NCBI GenBank assembly: GCA_964529445.1
Contig: CAZGWJ010000055.1
Span: 1-17,798, forward strand
DNA: 17,798 nt
From: CAZGWJ01 sp964529445
GTDB taxonomy: Bacteria > Oederibacteriota > Muellerivitia > Muellerivitales > Muellerivitaceae
Reading direction: 5' to 3'
The notes under the pieces are model-generated. The model did no database searches. It saw only the letters and a program-made list of their open reading frames with translations, and was not told the DNA's origin. The position numbers were made by a program, and so were the translations under genes. Positions within the stretch are counted from its first letter, which is position 1, and each line of letters opens with the position of its first letter. This document shows positions 14,022 to 17,798 of the stretch, one piece after another.

Positions 14022-15833
14022 ATGAAGAACAAGGCCGTCCCCTCCGACGATATCGAGATCCAGAAGGACTATGATGATCGTGTCCTTCTCTACGGTCCCT
14101 CGGGTCTCTGCTCCACCTCCGAGGAGCTTCTATCCTCTAAAGCGTTCCAGTCCGTCCTCGCCCGATTCCTGGAAGTGACCTCCGAGGTCCAGTCGCCGGT
14201 CCTCGACTGTGTCCGCGAGTTCAGGACGGGAGATCCCGATCCCAAGCATCCCGCCGGGTATGACACGGCGAGGCTCTCCGACTTCCTCAAGACGCTCCTG
14301 GAGAACGACCTCTACACCATCCCCTTCGAGGGGGAACAGAAGCCGCTCCAGGGACGCGACCCGGGGGCCTGGCGCACCTTCATCGAACAGTTCTACAGCT
14401 ACTGGCGCAAACGAGAACGATACCTCCTGTTCAGCCATCCCCGGAAAGAAGGGCCCCTGAACGACGAGGCCGTGAGGCTCGACTTCCTCAAACAGATCGA
14501 GGATTTCAAGATCCTGGTCCTCACCACGTACCGGCGCCTGAGGGCCCGGGCCATGAACGGATGGTTCGCCGTGTTCCGGCAGGTTCCTGCGGGAGCCCAC
14601 GTGGGTCTGGTGCTCCAGAAACGGGATTGGGACGCTCCGGATGCCTACAAGCATCTTCTCGCCGTCCCGATGGTCCGCATGGTCATGCTGTATCCGCCCA
14701 TCGTCTATTACACGAAGAGCAACAAGCGCAAGGGCAAGTACGGTCCGCTGAAGGCGAACCCCGTTCCCGTCGTGAAGGAGGATCCGGCCGCCTGGCTGTG
14801 CTACCCGGCCAAGGTGGGCACTCTCGTCATCCACATCTACTTCCGCAAGGAATACCTCTCGCACGTCGGGGGACTCGCGAACCTCTTCGAGGTGGCCACC
14901 GAGGACGAGATCGTCGGGAAGAAGCCGGACGGCGTCGTTGTTTTCGGCGTCCCCCCGAAGTCCATGGAGGACCAGAACGTCGGGTTTTACGAGGACACGG
15001 AGAAAGGCCTGGTCGTGGGCGCGGTGGCCCACCGGGACGGCGAGACGGATTATTTCGGCTACTTCAAGAAGACGGCTCTCACGGTCCATAACCTCATCAT
15101 GATCGCCCGGGGGCGCCTGCCTCTCCACGGGGCCATGGTGAAGATCGATCTCGTCTCGGGCAAGACGGCCCACGTCATCCTGGTGGGCGATTCCGGGGCC
15201 GGGAAATCCGAGACCCTGGAGGCCCTGCGCATCCTGGCGGACAAGTCGATCCGGGAACTGACGGTCATCTTCGACGACATGGGGAGCATGGGGATCGAGG
15301 CGGATGGACGCGTCACGGCCTACGGGACGGAGGTGGGCGCCTTCGTGCGCCTGGACGATCTCCAGCCGGGTTACGTCTATACCGAGATCGACCGCTCCGT
15401 ACTGATGAACCCGCATCTGACCAACGCGCGCATCGTCATCCCCATCACGGAGTACCGCCACGTCGTGGCCGGGTACCCCGTTGACTTCTTCCTCTACGCC
15501 AACAACCACGATCCGGTGGACGACAAGCACCCGGCCATCGAGATCCTCACTGATCCGAAGAAGGTCCTGGAGATCTTCTCGAAGGGGGCCCGGCTCGCGA
15601 AGGGAACGACCGACGAGAAGGGGCTGGTGGAGACCTATTTCGCGAACCCCTTCGGCGCCCCCCAGAAGCGCAAGGAGCACGAGGCTCTCGCGGAGAAGTT
15701 CGTGACCCAATTGATCCGCAACGGCCGTTTCGCGGGCCAGGTCCTGACCCAACTGGGCAAGGAGGGGTACGAGACCCAGGGACCCGAGATCGCTGCCAGG
15801 GCCCTGTTCGAGCATCTGCAGAAGAACCTCTGA
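14022..15833 (+). CDS. Divergent PEP-carboxykinase/HprK-superfamily kinase-like protein
   Basis: This 603-residue soluble protein has a C-terminal half that lines up with the catalytic core of ATP-dependent PEP carboxykinase. The corresponding elements are YFGYFKK (344-350, like YAGEMKK, metal-ligand lysine), LPLHGAM (366-372, like MHCSAN, metal-ligand His369), P-loop GDSGAGKS (389-396), metal-binding FDDMG (417-421), GTEVGAF (435-441, like FEGGCY), NARIVIPI (469-475, with Arg470), and FSKGARLAKGT...YFANPFGAP (519-547, like FLSGYTAKLAGT...FGAPF). This comparison is from memory of the family. The N-terminal 340 residues show no GRSPKDK-type substrate loop and I do not recognise them. It may therefore be a kinase or carboxykinase with another substrate. 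ATG 14022 follows GGGAGG at 14010-14015. It sits inside a normally compact tRNA-tuf block, before a lyase gene. Confidence 0.75.
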   Translation: MKNKAVPSDDIEIQKDYDDRVLLYGPSGLCSTSEELLSSKAFQSVLARFLEVTSEVQSPVLDCVREFRTGDPDPKHPAGYDTARLSDFLKTLLENDLYTIPFEGEQKPLQGRDPGAWRTFIEQFYSYWRKRERYLLFSHPRKEGPLNDEAVRLDFLKQIEDFKILVLTTYRRLRARAMNGWFAVFRQVPAGAHVGLVLQKRDWDAPDAYKHLLAVPMVRMVMLYPPIVYYTKSNKRKGKYGPLKANPVPVVKEDPAAWLCYPAKVGTLVIHIYFRKEYLSHVGGLANLFEVATEDEIVGKKPDGVVVFGVPPKSMEDQNVGFYEDTEKGLVVGAVAHRDGETDYFGYFKKTALTVHNLIMIARGRLPLHGAMVKIDLVSGKTAHVILVGDSGAGKSETLEALRILADKSIRELTVIFDDMGSMGIEADGRVTAYGTEVGAFVRLDDLQPGYVYTEIDRSVLMNPHLTNARIVIPITEYRHVVAGYPVDFFLYANNHDPVDDKHPAIEILTDPKKVLEIFSKGARLAKGTTDEKGLVETYFANPFGAPQKRKEHEALAEKFVTQLIRNGRFAGQVLTQLGKEGYETQGPEIAARALFEHLQKNL

Positions 15834-15960
15834 CCCGGACGGCGTGAATCACGTCCCTTCGGCTTGGCTTGGCACGGCATGGATGGAAAAGTGTCCTTGT
15901 TGTATCAGGCAAATTCTCGATCCGTCCCGAATCGAAAACCGCAGATCCGCGAATTGGATA

Positions 15961-15966
15961 TATAAT
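15961..15966 (+). promoter_or_regulatory. Consensus -10 just before the lyase gene (possible leaderless start)
   Basis: A perfect TATAAT ends 6 bases before ATG 15973, so a transcript started at the normal distance would begin at or next to the start codon. No good -35 is seen about 17 bases upstream and there is no Shine-Dalgarno sequence before the ATG. Confidence 0.45.
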
Positions 15967-15972
15967 GCTGTC

Positions 15973-17379
15973 ATGAACAAGCCCAAGAGATCGAGAAATG
16001 TTTTTCGCATCGAGGGCGATTCTCTCGGAAACGTGAAGGTTCCGACCGACGCCCTATGGGGCGCTCAGACCCAGCGTGCCCTTGAGAACTTCCGCGTGAG
16101 CGATCTGAAGGCCCATCCGCAGTTCGTGGCCTCGACCGTCCAGGTCAAGAAGGCTGCGGCCCTGGTTCACGATCGGGTGGGTTGGCTGGATGCCAAAGTC
16201 GCCCAAGCCATCGTTGCCGCCTGCGACGAGGTCCTGAAGGGCGGATACATGAACCATTTCGTGGTGGACGTGTATCAGGCGGGTGCCGGCACCAGCCACA
16301 ACATGAACGTCAACGAGGTTCTCGCCAATATGGCCACGAAGCGGCTGGGCGGGCGTGGCAAGGTCCATCCCAACGACCACGTGAACATGGGCCAGTCCAC
16401 CAACGACGTCATCCCCACGGCTATGCGCCTGACAGCCCTGTGCATGACTGGCCGGGTCCTGAGCCAACTCGACACCCTGTCCTTGTCGTTCAGGAAGAAG
16501 GCCGTCGAATTCCGTAAGATTGTGAAATCGGGTCGGACCCACCTGCAGGATGCCGCTCCCGTCACGCTGGGCCAGGAATTCAAGGCCTACGGCTTCTGTG
16601 TCGCTCGCCATGCCCGTTTGATCCGTGCGGGCCTTGCGGAGATGAGGGAGTTGGGGATCGGCGGATCGGCCGTCGGCACGGGTCTCAACACGCATCGCGA
16701 ATACCGGCGCCTCATGGTGGCGGCCTTGTCAAAGCAGACCGGCCAGAAGCTCACGGTTCATCCGGACCCCTTCGAAGCGATGCAGAGCATGGCGGCCTTT
16801 GCCCACCTATCGGGCCTCTTGCGCAATCTTGCTCTGGACCTCAACCGCATTGCCAACGACTTCCGTCTTATGGCTTCCGGTCCGTTGACCGGGTTCGGGG
16901 AACTGCTCCTACCGGCGCGTCAGCCGGGCTCCTCCATCATGCCGGGCAAGGTGAATCCCGTGATGGCTGAGTGCCTGAACATGGTGTGCTACCAGGTTCT
17001 TGGACACGACAACACCGTGGCCTGGGCCTCCCAGGCGGGCCAACTGGAGTTGAACGTCATGATGCCGGTCATTGCCTACAACCTGAACCAGTCGCTGGCC
17101 ATCCTGGACGGGGCCCTGGAAGGATTCCGGCTCCGCTGTGTGAACGACGTGAAGGCCGACGTAGCCCGCTGTCGCGCCTACGCCGAACGCAGCCTCTCGG
17201 TGGCCACCGCGTTGAACCCCGTGCTGGGCTACGAGAAGGTCGCGGTCGCCGTCAAGCAAGCCTTGCGGGAAGGAAAGGCTGTCCGCGATGTGGTCTTGGA
17301 GAGGGGTTGGTTGACGGGAGCGGAATACGACGCTCGGGTGAATTGGGACCTTCTGACACATCCCCATGCCAAGCGGTAG
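15973..17379 (+). CDS. aspA: Aspartate ammonia-lyase (aspartase/class II fumarase superfamily)
   Basis: This 468-residue enzyme belongs to the homotetrameric aspartase/fumarase superfamily, which releases fumarate from aspartate (or hydrates fumarate). Visible motifs are VDVYQAGAGTSHNMNVNEV (98-116), VHPNDHVNMGQSTNDVIPTA (131-150), GRTHLQDAAPVTLGQEF (187-203), and the mobile signature loop GSSIMPGKVNP (319-329) with the catalytic base at Ser321. The forms GAGTSxNMN, TLGQEFKAY, GLNTHREY and VRDVVLERG favour aspartase of the Bacillus AspB kind; the GSSIMPGKVNP loop is shared with fumarase C, so fumarase is the main alternative. ATG 15973 gives the standard N-terminus (FRIEGDSLGNVKVP). An in-frame ATG at 15844 would add 43 unrelated residues. 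Confidence 0.82.
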   Translation: MNKPKRSRNVFRIEGDSLGNVKVPTDALWGAQTQRALENFRVSDLKAHPQFVASTVQVKKAAALVHDRVGWLDAKVAQAIVAACDEVLKGGYMNHFVVDVYQAGAGTSHNMNVNEVLANMATKRLGGRGKVHPNDHVNMGQSTNDVIPTAMRLTALCMTGRVLSQLDTLSLSFRKKAVEFRKIVKSGRTHLQDAAPVTLGQEFKAYGFCVARHARLIRAGLAEMRELGIGGSAVGTGLNTHREYRRLMVAALSKQTGQKLTVHPDPFEAMQSMAAFAHLSGLLRNLALDLNRIANDFRLMASGPLTGFGELLLPARQPGSSIMPGKVNPVMAECLNMVCYQVLGHDNTVAWASQAGQLELNVMMPVIAYNLNQSLAILDGALEGFRLRCVNDVKADVARCRAYAERSLSVATALNPVLGYEKVAVAVKQALREGKAVRDVVLERGWLTGAEYDARVNWDLLTHPHAKR

Positions 17380-17418
17380 CGGTTTGATCGTCGGAAGTCC
17401 TTTAAATTGCGGTTAATC

Positions 17419-17450
17419 AGGCCCAAGATGGTGCCAAAAACGGGCCTTTA
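17419..17450 (+). terminator. Candidate terminator after the lyase gene
   Basis: AGGCCC (17419-17424) and GGGCCT (17442-17447) form a 6-bp GC-rich stem with a 17-base loop, followed by TTATTCTT. The loop is long and the T-run is interrupted, so this is a moderate call. It lies just ahead of the next promoter. Confidence 0.4.
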
Positions 17451-17453
17451 TTC

Positions 17454-17481
17454 TTGACACGAACGGCCTGAATCGTAAAAA
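17454..17481 (+). promoter_or_regulatory. Promoter of tRNA-Thr(GGT)-tuf
   Basis: A perfect TTGACA -35 (17454-17459) is followed after 16 bases by TAAAAA (17476-17481), an acceptable -10. It lies about 130 bases before tRNA-Thr and probably restores independent expression of the tRNA-tuf segment. A CCATGGG/CCCATGG hairpin (17582-17604) lies in the leader. Confidence 0.55.
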
Positions 17482-17612
17482 TACCATCCTTTTACAGCCC
17501 TGCTCTGGATGTGTTTGTCCCGCATCGGGCCATCATCAGTGGGTTATTTTCCGGTTTCAACCCCACGAAGCAGGCCTTTCTCCATGGGATGGGAATGCCC
17601 ATGGGATGATCC

Positions 17613-17688
17613 GCCCAAGTAGCTCAGTTGGTAGAGCACATCCTTGGTAAGGATGAGGTCACCGGTTCAATCCCGGTCTTGGGCTCCA
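17613..17688 (+). tRNA. tRNA-Thr (anticodon GGT)
   Basis: The acceptor stem GCCCAAG pairs with CTTGGGC (17678-17684), then discriminator T and encoded CCA (17686-17688). The anticodon stem CATCC/GGATG holds the loop TTGGTAA, anticodon GGT. The T stem ACCGG/CCGGT has loop TTCAATC. Together with the TGT tRNA at 13328 it covers threonine codons. It lies 76 bases before tuf. Confidence 0.96.
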
Positions 17689-17764
17689 TCCGTGAACCCC
17701 GGACCCTCGAGGGAACCGGAAACAAACCCTGAACGAAGTCGTCCGACCGAACAGGAGGCGAGCG

Positions 17765-17798
17765 ATGTCGAAGGAAAAATTCGTAAGGAACAAGCCGC
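17765..17798 (+). CDS. tuf: Elongation factor Tu, N-terminal start (partial)
   Basis: Eleven codons are present, reading MSKEKFVRNKP, which matches the start of bacterial EF-Tu (MSKEKFERTKP in E. coli). AGGAGG at 17753-17758 is an excellent ribosome site 6 bases upstream. The position directly after tRNA-Thr(GGT) is the classic tufB context. EF-Tu delivers aminoacyl-tRNA to the ribosome. The GTPase motifs lie beyond the window. Confidence 0.88.
   Translation, partial: MSKEKFVRNKP

Noticed and set aside
14130..15815. Long minus-strand open frame of 561 codons opposite the PEPCK-like gene
   Set aside because: It runs antisense to a gene with clear P-loop and metal motifs, has no recognisable motif itself, and shows the biased composition expected from third-position GC.
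15844..15972. N-terminal extension of the lyase from ATG 15844
   Set aside because: The extra 43 residues do not fit the superfamily, and the stretch contains a consensus TATAAT just before ATG 15973.

Overview
This is a GC-rich bacterial chromosomal segment in which every supported gene lies on the + strand. The intermembrane lipid-transport set (mlaE, mlaF, mlaD) implies an outer membrane, so the host is probably a Gram-negative bacterium. I cannot name the phylum with confidence; the gene order and the repeat-rich spacers would suit a deep-branching lineage such as Acidobacteriota or a former deltaproteobacterial group, but that is inference. Codon use and base composition look uniform, and I see no transposase, integrase, phage gene or CRISPR array.

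Layout. 1-100 is the tail of alanine racemase. 207-2744 is an Mla-type ABC transporter operon (permease, ATPase, MCE-domain protein). 2745-3039 is a non-coding spacer with several hairpins. 3040-4179 is a GAF-GGDEF diguanylate cyclase. 4234-11803 is a housekeeping run: radA, a YacL-like PIN-TRAM membrane protein, ispD, ispF, gltX, cysE, cysS. A 365-base repeat-rich spacer leads to rlmB (12169-13176), which carries an unusual proline-rich tail. A strong promoter at 13202-13230 then drives tRNA-Thr(TGT), tRNA-Tyr(GTA) and tRNA-Gly(TCC). Two protein genes follow: a divergent PEP-carboxykinase-like kinase (14022-15833) and an aspartase/fumarase-family lyase (15973-17379). After them come tRNA-Thr(GGT) and the first codons of tuf (EF-Tu).

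How the genes fit together. The order radA-yacL-ispD-ispF-gltX-cysE-cysS-rlmB is that of the Bacillus/Clostridium radA-rlmB region, without disA and mrnC. It is joined to the tRNA-Thr-Tyr-Gly-Thr-tuf block known from Proteobacteria. The products serve recombination (RadA), isoprenoid precursor synthesis (IspD, IspF), glutamate and cysteine charging (GltX, CysS), cysteine synthesis (CysE), ribosome modification (RlmB) and translation (tRNAs, EF-Tu). The main departures are the 3.7 kb, two-gene insertion inside the tRNA-tuf block and the spacers filled with short dispersed-repeat-like sequences, including a pair of related inverted-repeat elements flanking ispF.

The most interesting gene is the 603-residue PEPCK-like protein. 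Its C-terminal half keeps the nucleotide and metal centre of ATP-dependent PEP carboxykinase, while the N-terminal half is unlike the usual substrate domain, so its substrate is open.
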